Of a stretch of DNA of 64,000 bases, positions 12,198 through 25,759 are shown piece after piece (within the stretch, counting starts at the first letter, position 1; each line of letters opens with the position of its first letter). Below the pieces are notes generated by a model. The model was given only the letters and a program-made list of their open reading frames with translations, ran no database searches and was not told where the DNA came from. The stretch lies in NCBI RefSeq assembly GCF_023101765.2, contig NC_064229.1, positions 11,473,134 to 11,537,133 on the forward strand. The letters run 5' to 3'. The translations under genes and the position numbers were made by a program. The stretch comes from Spodoptera frugiperda. Its lineage: Eukaryota; Arthropoda; Insecta; Lepidoptera; Noctuidae.

Positions 12198-12427
12198 ATA
12201 TCTTCACGCCCTTTATCCCCGAAGGGGTAGGCAAAGGTGCACATTATGACACGTAATGCCACTCTTTTTTTATGAAATACGTGTCACCTGATGGTAAGCG
12301 ATCAGCGCCGTCCATGGGCACCCGCGACACCAGAGGAGTCATAGTCATAGGAGGAGTCATAGGCGTTGCTGGCCTTTAATACTGTACAATGTATACCCAC
12401 TTTTCACAATTTATGTCGATATATGCC
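12198..12427 (-). mobile_element. SINE fragment (minus), interrupted by another repeat
   Basis: 12198-12263 and 12381-12427 are the two halves of the 3' region of the SINE found complete at 52.3-52.6 kb, in reverse orientation. Recognisable words are the CCCCGAAGGGG hairpin and TTTTCACAATTTATGT, each matching the complement of the intact copy. The A/B-box half is missing. A second repeat splits it (next entry). Confidence 0.75.
12264..12380 (+). mobile_element. Lepidopteran-type interspersed repeat nested in a SINE
   Basis: This segment carries CACCTGATGGTAAGCGATCA, then the GCCGTCCATGGGCACCCG block, and ends near GCGTTGCTGGCCTTT. It is one of five copies of this family in the window (others at 12.9, 20.3, 22.1 and 47.9 kb). 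It interrupts the SINE between GCCACT and GTACAAT. I know the family as common in moths and butterflies but do not assign it to a class. Confidence 0.7.
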
Positions 12428-12894
12428 ATTCTTTGTATAAATAGCAAATATACGTCTGATAATATTATACGGAATTATAATAGAAGCCTTCGTTTAAGTC
12501 GCCCGATTCTCATGCATGAGGGTGCGTGGTCCAAACGTGTCAAGTACCAATGGGATTGTTTCCGAGTTACACATAAAGATTATTCTGACACCACTGACAA
12601 ATGGAGAAGGAAAACATCGTGAGGAAACCTGGGCTTATTATTTCTAATTATAAGCATGAAATCACCAACCCGTTTGGCAACCGTGGTGATTAATGCTCCA
12701 ACCGTTTTAAGAAGAAGATTTCGGTCAGCAGTGGCCATTTGTAGGTTGTTGGTGTGTGTATGTGTGTGTATAATATGTGGAAGTAGTCAACTGAAATATT
12801 ATTATGCACTGTATATTATTATCTACTGAAAAATGTTCTTTTATTAATTTCCGCAAAAAATCTCCTTTCTTCATTGTCGAATGCCATTTGTTTT

Positions 12895-13042
12895 TATGGC
12901 GCGGTAAACGAGCAGACGGATCACGGATCACCTGATGGTAAGCAATCGCCGCCACCCAAGGACACCCGAAACATCAGAAGCGTTACAAGTGCGTTGCCAG
13001 CCTTTTGAGAGTAATTAGGCTTCCGATAACTTTACTCACAAT
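12895..13042 (+). mobile_element. Interspersed repeat, GATGGTAAGCAATCGCC family
   Basis: A copy with ACGAGCAGACGGATCA (with a short internal duplication), CACCTGATGGTAAGCAATCG, GGACACCCGAAACATCAGAA and GCGTTGCCAGCCTTTT in the order seen in the other copies. It is truncated after the GGTAACCTCACTCA-like end. Confidence 0.75.
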
Positions 13043-14955
13043 TTTTTATTTTATTAGACTTAACTTTTTATGTGGATATACAAAAACGAAAATTGAAAAT
13101 GATAGAAGGATCCACGTGGATGTGCTGAGAATCGGTACTGGCATTGATATAGATCTCTGTGTAGTGACGGGACACACAGGTTGGAAGTAATCTCTGCTTG
13201 GCGTGGGTTACTACAGGTCATGCACTCTCGGAATGAATGTGACAGCTCGAGGTCTGAACCTAAGTGTACAAGTACAAAGAAGGAAGAAAGAAAACTGGGT
13301 TTGTGATTGTGATTGACGGAAGTTTGCGAGGAACATTAGTCTGTGCCGACTCCTAGTAACTGGTTATGTTACTATATTGGTGCATAGGGTTCGTGGTGAT
13401 CATAAGAACATTACAATCAATGGGACTTGAGGACGCGGCTTGCATTTCCTGTATAAGTAATGTAATTAAATTAAATGTGCTGAGAAATTGCACAAGGACT
13501 GAGAAAGCTGAACCGTGCGCGTAGTGGCGGAGGCGGCCTTGTGCGCGGGTCACGGCCGGGCGGTCGCTTTGATTAAATATTTCGGTTTTAATATTTTGCC
13601 GATCTGTTGCGCAGACTTAGCTAGTGCTTAGTGCTTACGTAAGCTTTCGCGAAAGGTCCAAGTGTTAATGTAATGGCACGCACACATACACGTACAGGGC
13701 TCGGGCCTGTATGCCGTGCCTGTGTGAGTGTGTGTGTATGTCTGCCTCAACCTGGCGCACGCGCACGTAACTTGACGTTTGCAGTTGTGTCTGTGTTTGT
13801 GTTTGGCACAGTGTCGCGTCTGTGTGCGTTTCCTTTCGCCTTTCGGCGCGCGCGCGCGACCTCCTTCCGCCGGCGAAAGTGGCGCACGCGCAAGCCACAG
13901 CATGCACACATACAGTTGCTTAACTGACTGACTATTACTGAATCACATTTATTTCTATTCATATTCAAGTAATGCAAGAGCGGCGCGGCCCCAGCCCGGA
14001 CACAGCTACAGATGCAGCCAGTGATCCAACGAACAAGACGCTAGTCATTGGTTGCTGATGGTCGCGTTATTACATTGTCAGTATGTTTGTGTCACTGAAG
14101 CGAGTTCAGTTCTCTGAAGATGAGTACGTTCGGGCGACAGTATTGGCGCACTGCCGGCGCTGGCAGGCTGTGGCGCGACACACACACACGCGCACGCTGT
14201 GCCACGACACACACACACGCGCACGCCGTGTGTTACGTGCTCTGATTACACCTGCTAATGTAACGACTTTGATTGTTTTGAGGCGTATGTATTGACATTA
14301 TGTAACATGTCGTCCGTCCACACAATATTGGCTGAAGGCTACGAGCGACGATCTGAGCTTCCGCAATTATATTCTGATTTAAGTGAAAGATTTTAAAGTG
14401 AATTGTATTAGTCTCCAGCGAATTGGATAACAGGGAGCAAAACAACTGGTGGAGCGGCGCCGGCGGCGACCGGTCGGTGATATAACCGACGGTCGGGCGA
14501 TCGAGTTACTGCCTGCGCTGCCTCGCGCTACTGCTGCTCGCGCCGGTCATGCTTGGAGATTGCATTTCATTTCGTAACTTGTGCTGAGTACATCCGGTTC
14601 GAAGTCCAGACTGTTGAGACGAAGCTGTGTGACCTAGGCAGGGCGAGCAGTGGGGGAATGACACGTCGAGGGCCTCAATGTCAGCACGTGACGAACACCG
14701 GAACATCTTGCTGTTTTTGTGTAGCGTGACAAAACTGGCGGATGTGTAGAGTCGTGGGGCCGGCCGCGCGGCTCAAGTGACAGTCAGCGTGATTGTGCCA
14801 AGAATCAGATCTACAGACGTCACTCCGCGCCTCCCGCACTATCACGCGGCATATCACTAGTAGGCCGACATAAAGAACTCGACAAGCTCAGGCCCTACAT
14901 CTATATTGCTTTAAATGGATTAACCGCTCGCCGGGTCGGAGTGAATACATGTTAA

Positions 14956-15160
14956 TCTAATATATAAAATTCTCGTGTCACAGTTTTCGTTGCCATACTC
15001 CTCCGAAACGGCTTGAGCGATTTTGATGATTTTTTTTGTGCTTATCCGGTATCTATGAGAATCGGCCAACATCTGTTTTTCATCCCCCTAATTGTTAGGG
15101 GTAGTACAACCCTATTTTTTTTTAATTTTCCGCGGACGAAGTCGCGAGCAGAAGTTAGTA
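14956..15160 (+). mobile_element. Helitron-like non-autonomous element, about 205 bp
   Basis: The block begins TCTAATATATAAAATTCTCG after an A. It passes through CTCCGAAACGGCTTGAGCGA, ends with a CGCGGACGAAGTCGCG hairpin followed by AGCAGAAGTTAG, and is flanked by T. The 5' TC, 3' hairpin plus (C/T)TAG and the A/T insertion site fit a Helitron. Such short derivatives are frequent in Lepidoptera. It has no coding capacity. Confidence 0.65.
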
Positions 15161-16110
15161 TCAGTATAAATATAATCTAACTTGTCAACAAACTGTTAAA
15201 CCAATGGCACGGCGCGCGGCGGTGAGAGCCAGGACACATTGAGTTCGTTATGTTCTCAGCGAAGCCTGGAACGTATCTCAAGTACTTGTCGACGTATGTG
15301 TGCGTGTCGCGCTGTGTGTGTGTGTGTCGCGCTGTGTGCTCAGTAGTTAGCACTTACCTGGCTGTTTACTTTACGTCGTTAGAATGCTAAGCAGTTAGCA
15401 GAGCGTGAAAGTAAACACGGTACACGTCATGGCGTCGCAGTACAGCGACACGTGCTCGTGTCAGCCTCCTGCTGCACCCGCTCCGCCCGTGGGCTGCAGG
15501 CAGTTGTGCAACGAGGTGCACCCGCCGCCTTCACTTCCATTGAGAGCACAGTATCGGTTACATATCGGGTCAGTTTATGTAACAGCCCGCGTGGACCTAT
15601 TGCCGGGATGGTGCAACGCTGGCTCATCGATCATGTGGCCCCGCGACCTCTGTGCTCTACTATCACTTCGACCTGTGTTCCGTATTGCAACCGCCCAGCT
15701 CTGTTGTGGTCCACGCGAGCAACCGAGCGACATGTGACCTGTGCGAGTACGTTCCCACGACATGTTGCGCAACTTGTGGTTTGCGGGTCGCGTCACCGTC
15801 GTCCGGCGTGACCTGATCCACATCGGTGATCCTTCCTCCGGTTTATACAAAGTGCGATCGATTTGTTCCAGTTGTTAGACACGAAGCCGGTATCAGTACA
15901 GACGACAGTAGTAGCTACTTGTCATCATTGAATCTCATTGTTTGGCAGCTCGCAGTGGGAGCGCGCGCCACGTGACGTGTAGCGCTTACATTTGCACCGC
16001 GCGCGACAATAGCGTGGGATGAGCAAGTTCAAGGGCGCGCACCCGCGGACACTTGCCTCTGATCTCTTCCATTGCTTGCACCGTGCCTGTGCGCTGACGG
16101 CTGGCGGGCC

Positions 16111-16206
16111 GTGCATGCTGCGCGGGCTGTGCATGCTGCGCGGGCCGTGCATGCTGCGCGGGCTGTGCATGCTGCGCGGGCCGTGCACGCTGCGCGGGCC
16201 GTGCAT
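16111..16206. repeat. 18-bp GC-rich minisatellite, 5 copies plus partial
   Basis: Units of GTGCATGCTGCGCGGGCY follow each other at 16111, 16129, 16147, 16165 and 16183. The last base alternates T and C over the first four, so the true period may be 36 bp. The repeat is open in several frames, but no start, signal or splice context supports coding. Confidence 0.9.
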
Positions 16207-17274
16207 GCAGGCGCTGCAGTGGCCGCGACCTCCGCGACCTCTGCGACCCCCGTGACCTTCGCGGCTGGCAAATGTCAAGCAGGTGACGACAGAGCGCGGC
16301 GGCAGCGGTTGGCGCTCGATATCCTTGTTCTCGTTTCCACTTCATTTATTGTGCGATACATAATTAGTGGCAATGACAACTGACTCGAAATGAGAACATT
16401 ACTGCTGACCCCACGTTAACTAGTGCGCGGATGCCGAGCTCGTGTCTCCGTCGATAGTTCCAGTGCTTCTAGCGGTACAGCGGCCGCGGGCGCGACACGT
16501 GCTACAGTCAGCTCGCGGTGCACATATTTCATTCGCCTGCTATGTTATAGATAGACGTTCGGCCAATATTGATTATTACAATAATCAAAAGTGGTAATGG
16601 TCTACAGATATTGTACGACTCAAAAACTGAATGCAAGTATACAGACTAGATGTAGTGTTGCTGAGTCGTCATTCGATGACCCAAATTCAGGGCGTTTTTA
16701 ATGTCAATAAAATTACATACAATAAGCTATTATGTCATGGCTTTAGAAAATGTTATGGAGTGCTCCCTAATTCCCACGGAACGGGGATTTATGTATCTAT
16801 CGCGGATAGAAGCCGGCAGCTAGAAGATAGAAGCTAGTATAGCATAGCGCTAGACAGTTCGAAGCAAAGGAAAACAACCGTGTGACACATGTTACAAGCT
16901 ACAAGTTACATGTTACATGTCGGAGTCTCGTCCGCTAGAAGTACACTTGTACTCATGGAACACTCGACAAACAGAATAAGAACAGCATCTGGTGAGGATC
17001 ACATACAAAATAATATACAAAATATAACAATAGTATCGACCATCGAAAACGCTTTCCTACAAATTGTACCTCTGCTGATCGGATGGAAGTAAGGCGTAGT
17101 GTAGTATGTGCAGGAGAGGGGGGGGGAGGGGGGTGAAGCGGGGTCATCCGGTTAAGTGACGACCTTGACCGCGACTGGCGTGCTACTTTCTTTCCAAGTT
17201 GTATATGTTTAGTTGATGAAGTGTTAGATAAGATGACATGAAATCGTTTGGACACCAAACCGTCGCTTACATAA

Positions 17275-17314
17275 CGAGTCGAGTGAGTCGAGTGAGTCGA
17301 GTGACTCGAGTGAC
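17275..17314. repeat. 10-bp minisatellite (GAGTCGAGTG type)
   Basis: About four imperfect copies of CGAGTGAGT are present. No other function is visible. Confidence 0.8.
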
Positions 17315-18503
17315 CCACTTGGACGAGGAAGCCGGCGGAGTCGCGCGACGGACGCGCACGCGTGTGACGTCACGCCGTCTGTTTGTTTACATCGGTCAGT
17401 CTGCGCCCGCGCCGACGGCAGCACGAGCGCGAGCCTGGGGCTCAATGTTAGCGAAATCGGTTTCGATAGTGCGATAGATCGAAGTTGTGTCGAAACTCGC
17501 CCAATGTCGGGCAGCGAGGTTGCGCCGGCGCGGCCCCGGTGTGGCAACGGACTTCAATGTTGCACTACATTCAGTTCTGCGACGAATTCGCCACAGAGCT
17601 ACAGGGACGTCTGACGAGGAGTAGACTCGAGCACTTTCTGTTTCATAAGGAGCAAGGCGGAAACTCTGCACTTATGCAAGCGGCAGTGTGTTGGTGTGTG
17701 TGTGTGTGTGTGTGCGGGTACGTTACCGAGCGGCTGCGGGCGGCGGACACTTACGGGAGGTGCACTGCTGCTGGCGCGGGAGTCCGGGGACGCGAGTGAT
17801 CGGAGCGGGCGCGCGCGACCGAGTGCCGCAGCGGCCGGCGCCGGCGCCGCGCCAGCCCAGCGCCCCCCTCCCCGCGCGCCACTCCCCTCCCCCGCTGGCC
17901 CGCCTCTCACTGTGCTGTAAGTTTTCCGCAGCACAGAGGCGTTGCATGGTTTTCCCCGCTCCTCGCTAGGAGACCATAGTACAGTGTCCTACCGAGTAGC
18001 GCGGGCTGAGCTATGTGCGAGCTCGGGTAAAGTCCATCGAGACCTTGCTCGGGGACAAACTATTCCACAGTAAGACTGCCACTGCGGTTACTTAAACAGA
18101 CATGTAGACACAGACAAGTCTGAGATCCTTAACCGACCAGCAGGTGTAGAGGTTGACGGCAGTATACACAAGCAGCAGCAGGCTCTACTACTGGTCAGTA
18201 TGTGCCACACACATGTACTCGCAGCTACAGTTCCATATAGACAGCCTGTACTTGTTGGCCACTATCTGCGCGGCGTTTAAAACAAAGTATCGCTTTTAAT
18301 GTTGACGTGTAAAATAAAAGTAGAGGAGTTCGGTTTGTCTCGAATTATTCTGAGAAGAAACATTGAAACCAACTCAGAGGTCACGGTCGCTTGTTAAAGT
18401 CCAGCCATAAGTAAAACAAAGTGAGAGAGGTCAGAGAGGACTGTTTGTCTGGTGACCTAGCTGCCGGGAGATGTTGAATAATGTGCATGATGTACCTACC
18501 TAC

Positions 18504-18540
18504 ATGACTGACTGACTGACTGACTGACTGACGGACTGAT
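18504..18540. repeat. (ACTG)n microsatellite
   Basis: About seven uninterrupted GACT/ACTG units, with degenerate copies on the right side. Confidence 0.9.
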
Positions 18541-18682
18541 TGACCGACAGTGCTCACGGTTTCAGGTTGCGATTACTCTACAAAGTATAATCTCTACTCT
18601 TGTACGTCCGAGCGAGTCAGGGGTCAGGGGCCACGAGTAAGTAACTCAATGAGCACAAAATGATGCGAATGTTCACAAAGCA

Positions 18683-18736
18683 GTACAGTGAGGTACAGTG
18701 AGGTACAGGGAAGTACAGTGAGGTACAGGGAGGTAC
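18683..18736. repeat. 11-bp minisatellite (GTACAGTGAGG)
   Basis: Five imperfect units of GTACAGTGAGG or GTACAGGGAGG in tandem. No coding support. Confidence 0.85.
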
Positions 18737-20311
18737 CAGCGCCCAGCGAGGACATGCTCGCCTGGACCTCTGCCACCGTGCTGCTGAGCGGCGCGCGCCA
18801 AGCGTGCACTTGCCTAACTAAATATTGTAATTGTATGACCCCTTAGAACTTTGTACAGATTCGACCCTGTGTGAGATAAGTCATCGTAAATCATTTAGTG
18901 AGACTGCGCAATAATTAGCGGTGTGAATGTGGCAAGTAATGAAGACGCCGAGCGTCGCGGCGCAGGCGCAGGCGGCGGGTCACAGGTCGCGGGTCGCGTG
19001 CGCACGCAACGCGCGGCGTAATGGCGGCGCGGGCGCAGGTCGGGGCCGCCGCGACATATGTCACGTCAATTAACATTGCGCCCGAGCCACCCCAGCCCCG
19101 ACCTCGCCGCGAGGCCACACACTCGGTGCCCGGGCAGGGTGCCTGCAGCCTGCCCGGGCATGTACCGGGCGCCGGCGCTACGGACTCCCAGTATCGACAT
19201 TTACATCGCCATTGATTGTCACAGTTTCACCGCATGCCCCCCCCCCTCCGCCCCGCCGCGCGCCACGCCTTGGCTTAGTTTTCTCAGTTTACGGCTAATT
19301 AATTACAGATGATAGATAACGTTGCGATATTATTTTAATACAGCGGCGGCTACAGTTGAGCAAGCACCCAGCAGTGCCACACTACATTGCCACGTCGCCA
19401 GGGGGCGCTGCCTCGCATGTCCCGGCGAGTGCGACAACGTTCAACATTGGGCGCTTTCCTGGATTTAGTCTGCATCAACGAATTGCCACTTATACTCGTG
19501 TTCGCAAATAAACCAAAACGGTGTGGTTGGCGGACGATGCATCATTCATTTTAACAACAATAAAAAAAAATGCGATAAAATATCAAAAACAAACTAAAGG
19601 TAAAAATAACTTTTATTGCTCGATACTAGTATTAGTCCTGAGAGCCCACAGTAGTTCATGTATGTCCCGCGAGGCGCCGCCAGACGTGCAAGCAACGAAT
19701 GTGACGAACGGACAAACGTTGGAAATTGATTACGAGATAATTTTTCCAAGTATCACATTAGATGATAGATTATAATATATAATCCCCTATAAACCCCCCT
19801 TGGCCCCACTTTGGGGGAGAATAAGCTCAGCTGCTCACGCAGTATGGTAAACTATACAGCAAGGCTTGTCTATTTTAGTTATTTTCACGGCATTTTGCTG
19901 TGTAGAATACATTTTTATTTTGCAAAAGCCAGCTATTCGAGCAATATACAACTGAGATGTATAACATTTTATTCGTAAGGTGTATAAGATAATTATATTT
20001 TTTTCAAAACTCCACGAGAACGGGAACTACGTGGAAAAATCCCGGGACTTTAACAAATTTTCGATCAAACAATAAAGAAATCCTATCGATTCTGATAAAT
20101 GATAAATAGATTTTGGAGAGGGCAAAAATGAAAAAAATGTAAACCTTGTCTAAAGCGTAAACTATGTGAACAGGCATGTTATGAACTGTCAGATTATATT
20201 GAAGATAGGAATGCTTGGCGGCATGTTGGTGCGGCTCCACTGGACAATACGCAAAATAATACGATCAGTAGTTACGTAAACTAACAAGAATTTGTTTATA
20301 TTCTATTTTTT

Positions 20312-20552
20312 ATGGTTTAAACCTGTAAACAACAGACGGATCACCTGATGTAAGCAATCACCGCCGCCCATGGACACCCGAAACACAAGAAGCGTTACAG
20401 ATGCGTTGCCGGCCTTTTGGGGGTTAGGAATTTACCGGTTGTTTGGGAATCGGAGATTGGGTAGGGGGGTAATTGGGCCTTCGGTAATCTCACTCACGTC
20501 GAGCCGGCCCATTCGAGCCGAAGCATGGCTCTCCCACAGGTCCACGTCCTAA
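20312..20552 (+). mobile_element. Longest copy of the GATGGTAAGCAATCGCC-type interspersed repeat
   Basis: It runs from ACAGACGGATCACCTGAT through GGACACCCGAAACAC, GCGTTGCCGGCCTTTTGG, GTAATTGGGCC and CGAGCCGGCCCATTC to CATGGCTCTCCCACA. This shows the 3' half that the shorter copies lack. It is non-coding. Confidence 0.8.
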
Positions 20553-20903
20553 TTCCAATGTAATCTCTAGATACTCGTATCCTAGGGTATATAAGACTTA
20601 AACAAACATTATTTCTATGTAAGTGTACATATTACGTGGGCACTGTGTTTGAAAATCGTCTTTACATTTTTTTGTGTTCACGAATTGGTTTCGCAGTTCC
20701 ATTAATTAGCATATTGTTAATAATTAACTGCCTAATTATATAGTCAATGGTCGTACGAAAGGAGAGTGTTTAGTGGTAATATATGCGACCTCTAGCGGTG
20801 ACCGTCGGCAACTATCACTGGTTAACCTAATTTCCAGTAAACAGGTTAAAGTGTCCTAGCGAGCGCTCGTCACTCGTAGCGCCTGCAGCCCCGGCACCTC
20901 GCA

Positions 20904-20967
20904 CGCCTGCATCCGCCCGCATCCGCCTGCACCCGCCTGCATCCGCCTGCATCTGCCTGCATCCGCA
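20904..20967. repeat. 10-bp minisatellite (CCTGCATCCG)
   Basis: Six or seven imperfect units of GCCTGCATCC. The opposite strand reads as a CGGATGCAGG repeat. No coding support. Confidence 0.85.
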
Positions 20968-22053
20968 GACACTCGCCCGCATAGAAGAAACAGTTTCCCT
21001 CAGATACAACATCAGGCACAAATAATACGATGCGACTGGTGGAAGGCCAGTTACTGAGCAAATAAAAGTTTGTACAATAATACAATGGTTGGCATTCTGA
21101 CATTTGTGAAATGTTATGCTTACAACCTCAACGAAATGGAAACCTGCAGAGCATGTACTTCTCATTGACCTACACACCACTGACATAACAAGTAAAAGTA
21201 CATTTTGTAGTAGACATAGAAATAAATTAAACTTTTAAGTAGATATTGATTCGGAATGAACTCCTAACTGGTAGATTAGACTAGTCAGGGAGATAGATTC
21301 ACAAAGCGTGCAGGTAGCACTCGTCTCGCTCTGAGATGTGAAACTTGTGCAACACCTGAACGGACATGATCAACATATATCAGTTATCGTCCTCATACCG
21401 GACTCGGCGCTGCGTTCTAATTACATATTTATTTGGTGCGCACTGCGACCTTTGTGTAATTCACATAATTATGTTACTAGCCGGTATCAAAGCAAGTGTT
21501 GCCACACATCATGGTTTAGTTGCGAGTGTTACGCAAGCGCCCTGCCGACGTGTTGTTGCACTCGACTGGACGAACACATCCTGCCTCGACCGCACTCCTC
21601 GAAGGCAGAGATCAGACTAATTCAAACAGTTACTTCTTCAGGATGCAATGAATCTCGGACCCCTGTATAGAGGGCGCTACTGGTTCGGAAGGTTAATTTT
21701 TGAAATGGTCTTGGACTCTCAGGTTTCATTGCGTTCATGTGAAACGATTTGAGTGTTTTATTTATTTATTGATATTGCACAATGTACATGTATTATGAGC
21801 AGTATTTTCCTGATAACAGCTATATAAGAGAAAACACGTAATGTGTCTTGTTGTTACATTGTCCAACTAATATTGTAAATGGGTAGTAATGAAACTTGCA
21901 GAGATGCATTATTGTAGTCCGGAACAACACAAGCACTACTTTCCGGCCGAGTCACGCAGGCGCAGCAGCTGGCAGAAGTTAGTGTCAAGTTAGTGACATT
22001 GGTACCGTATAATATATAAAACATTACTATTACAACACATAATACATTTTTAT

Positions 22054-22228
22054 CCCATTCCCAATCTTCCCAATCCACGATTCCCCAACAACCCTTAAAT
22101 TCCTAACCCCTAAAAGGCTGGCAACGTACTTATAATACCTCTGGTGTTTCGATAACCATGGGCGGCGATTGCTTACCATCAGGTGATCCATTTGCTCGTT
22201 TACCGGCTTATAACATAAAAAAATCTAA
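22054..22228 (-). mobile_element. Interspersed repeat, GATGGTAAGCAATCGCC family (minus)
   Basis: The reverse complement of the family at 20312-20552: AAAAGGCTGGCAACG, ATGGGCGGCGATTGCTTACC and CATCAGGTGATCC are seen in that order on the plus strand. Non-coding. Confidence 0.8.
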
Positions 22229-22968
22229 CTTGTGCCTGCCCAATCCCAAAACATTGCAACACTAAGCCGGATACCGACCGACCTTCCCGGCAGACGTGCA
22301 CAACGGGACATATCGATGCAGTGCATGCTGTCGACGCACGTGCAACAGTACTACTGTAGTACTGTAGCTGACGGCCTGCAGTGCAAGTGTTGCTCATTAT
22401 GTCATTATACTGCGCGAGCTCGGAGTAGTGTGTTATTCGTGAGTGTAAGTTATGTGGCGTAAGAGCTGGCGCCAATATATTCAACAATGCATGACCATTT
22501 TATTTCAATTAAACTAAAATTATTTAAACTTAAAGAAACAAATATACGTTTTCAAATAATAATGATTAATTAATATAAAAACTGAAATATTTACAACTTA
22601 AAATTAAAATTTATAAATAAGTCTCGTAGCACCTCCCCTATGGGTAGCGTAATAATACTAACGAATAGGACGAGACATCGCATTACTGCTCCCTGGAGCC
22701 TCTTCATTGCAGCCCCACGAGGCACACTCATCTCCAAAGGAAGTCAATCAGACAAATTAAACAATAAACGCGAAGTAGTAATACATGTAATGTGCCGATG
22801 TGAGCTGGCACCAGGAAGTCTTCACAAACTACATAATACTTCGCTAAAGTAGATCGCTCGCAGTCCCCTGCACGGCGACAATTTATTGTTATACAATAAC
22901 TGAAAGTACTGGACATTGATTGACCTCCTTCACTGCGAGTGTCCGACCCGAGACAAACTAGTTCCCAG

Positions 22969-23000
<32 letters not shown>
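22969..23000. repeat. (CA)n microsatellite
   Basis: An uninterrupted run of about 15 CA units. Confidence 0.95.
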
Positions 23001-25759
23001 TATGCTCTACTTCGGGACCGTCCTACACCGTGACAGCGCAGGAGCCTGTTTATTGGAGACGCTGCCTGCATGTCCTGGTACTGGACGACGCAGGCTGAGG
23101 AGTAGGCAGGTACAGGAGTCAGTAGTTGTAGACCTGGCCCGTGTCTATGTGTGCCCGTGTGCGTACACTACCCGCGTTGTGTGCACATTACTGAGATAGC
23201 GAGGAACCTGCAGTAAGGTCCACAATGCCGGAATGTCGCGACTCCCGCGAGCACACATTACGTGTCGAGTGTCGAGTGCGCGACACGCGCGACATTGACC
23301 CTCGACTGCACCGGCCGCGCACACACGGCGCATGCGCGGCGCAGAGTATCTTGTCTTACGTACTCACAGTATCACATGTAGTGCACGATATATTCAGTGA
23401 ATACACTTCAGTTAGACTAGCGTGAGGTCCTGCGTTAGAGCCTCGGGTCGGGCAAAGTATACATTGTGTGACAGAAGCAGTAGAGTCGCACGCGGATGGC
23501 GGTCGTGGGTCACTTACCTAATAATTCATTAGTTATGCACCTACTTAGTGGGAATTATGATCAAGTGGTTACGTAACGAGTTCAAATCACTACCGAGAAC
23601 CAAACTGATGGCTCGTATTGTGCAACGTTCAGTCGATCATTTGGCTAATGTGGCACACTCATCGACCTGCCATCGAACTGCCATTGCGCAAACAATAACA
23701 CATTCATAGCTAGCTTCTACCAGCGGCTGCGCCCGCGTGCTCGGCCTTTTACAAACTAGCCTACGCGTTGTTCCAGGATATAATCTGCCTTTGCTCCAAA
23801 TTTAACCAGATATCGAACCAAACCAGAACCAGACCCGTGTGTGCGGCGTGTCGCGTTCCGCGCGCGCTTCAAAGATCAGACCACGGCAGATGGGGTCCAG
23901 TAGGGCTGATGCCCGATACGAAGCCGCGGAAGACTTGCCGGATTACCGGATCTCAGGCTCGAAGGGCAGGAGTGACGAGTGTTTTTTAGTAATTAAGAGT
24001 CTGACACTCCTAGTCACCTCACCCAAGCCAAAAGAAAGCATTGCATGGCCAACCCTTTCAAAAAGTAAAAGCCCAGTGAATTAGCAAACTGTGTGCCCCA
24101 CGTGCCCATGCGCACATAGCCCGGGGAACAGGAACCAGCGTTACTAGCAGCACTACATACATTACAGCTCATTACAGTTCCATTACTAGTTCATGAGCGA
24201 GTGTGATATAAATGGGGAACTTTGGTTTCGCTTAACTTCGGAACTAAATGAACGAGAGACTCGAAATTTTGGATTTTAAATACCTAAGTACATATGTGAG
24301 TAGAGCTTACTAGATGACTGATAGACAGGGGCCTGAAATGCTGCGAAATGGTTCCAGTGAAGCATGCTTCACGGCACGGTGCGGCAGTGTTTGCCTCGCG
24401 CTCGTCTTGGCGGAGATAGTGTGGGATTTTGATGTGAGTCAAGCCGCGCAAAATTATAGCTTTGCACAACATATTTTTGTAAAAAGGAAACGTTCGATGA
24501 GCAATACATTGCGGCGAGCGACGCGCGACCTGCGCGGTGAATAGCGGCGGTTGCGATATTGTCTATGTTTGTGTCTCGCAACGATTTATTGAGACGCTCG
24601 GACTTACATAATTCTATAAAGTTGGAATATTGTAGTGGATGTTCTGCGCATGCGCCGGCGAGTGGCGCCCATACCCGCCATTCGAACGGATTTAGAAAGG
24701 ACGTTTCCTTGCGCTTTACTTTGTGCGCGGTGCGCATGCGCGGCCTCGCGGCGCGCGTAATTAGCGGCTCGCACTTATAGCGCATGTCATGTTACTTATC
24801 TTTCTAATGCACACATTACCGGCCACGAAGGACAAGCGTTGCGACACCGCCTCACCACCTCACCTGCTCACCTGCTCACCTCCGCCCGCCGTCCACTGAC
24901 CGTCATACTCGTCCCGTTCCCACACTCTGTTTCTGTTACAAATTCATGTTCCCATACAAGGAAATTATTGACAAAAAATCACGACTGATTTGTCAAGAAT
25001 AATGTTCATACAAAAGACATCAACGCGCTCTTGTTGTTATTGTGAGGGTATGACGCGGACAGCGGACACATTGCAAAACTCAAATGAACAATATTATATC
25101 ACACGCGTAAACAACGTCGTTTGAACTTGTTAATGAGGTTGTACCGTAATTATGATCATGCCCGAGTGATGTCGTTATTTTCGAATTTAAGCTAAGTATG
25201 ACAACTTCGATATTTTGTAGTACGGTATATTTATAGTTCTATTTTAAAAATGGTTACTGCTACACATTGTATGTTGAAGTATTTTGAAATTGTGAGTGAT
25301 TTAGTTTAGTTCCGCGCGGAAGGCGCAGTGAGCAGCGTGTGACATTACCATAACACAATAAACAGCCCACCACGTGTCGCGCCGGCCATTGTCGGCTGCA
25401 ACCTGCACAGTGCGCGCGCAGACTCTGTGTCGCTGCCACTGTCGCCGCATGCTCTGCGGACATCGCTCGGAAGGCGACATGGGAAGATGTGTGCTTGGGC
25501 TGTTACAGATCTTGTGTCAGACTTATGTAAACAATGTACACAAACATCGGCCGCCGAGTACAGTGCGGCCGTTATTGCGTGTTGTATGACGAGCCGAGCA
25601 ATCGCGGGCCGTAGTGCGGTGTGCGGCTCCTGAGTCCTGCCGCGCGGGAGTGGGAGCGCGCGGTGGGGGCGCGGCGCGTGGGGCGCGTGGGGCGCGTGGG
25701 GCGCACCGCGGCGGCCGCGCGCGCTGCCTGCGCCAGTCTCGTCTCTGCTCGCTCGCACG

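Larger units (their letters stand above)
6390..25759. other. About 19 kb gene-poor region between divergent genes A and B
   Basis: I find no ORF with signal peptide, domain or splice support in this interval. Open frames are short and mostly follow CpG-rich or microsatellite sequence. What it does hold (dinucleotide runs, minisatellites of 8-19 bp period, SINE and Helitron-like fragments) is listed separately. Because A and B are transcribed away from each other, their promoters and possibly untranslated first exons should lie at its two ends. Confidence 0.55.

Noticed and set aside
16019..16255. ORF with CMLRG repeats
   Set aside because: It is produced by the 18-bp minisatellite, is open in several frames on both strands and has no gene context.
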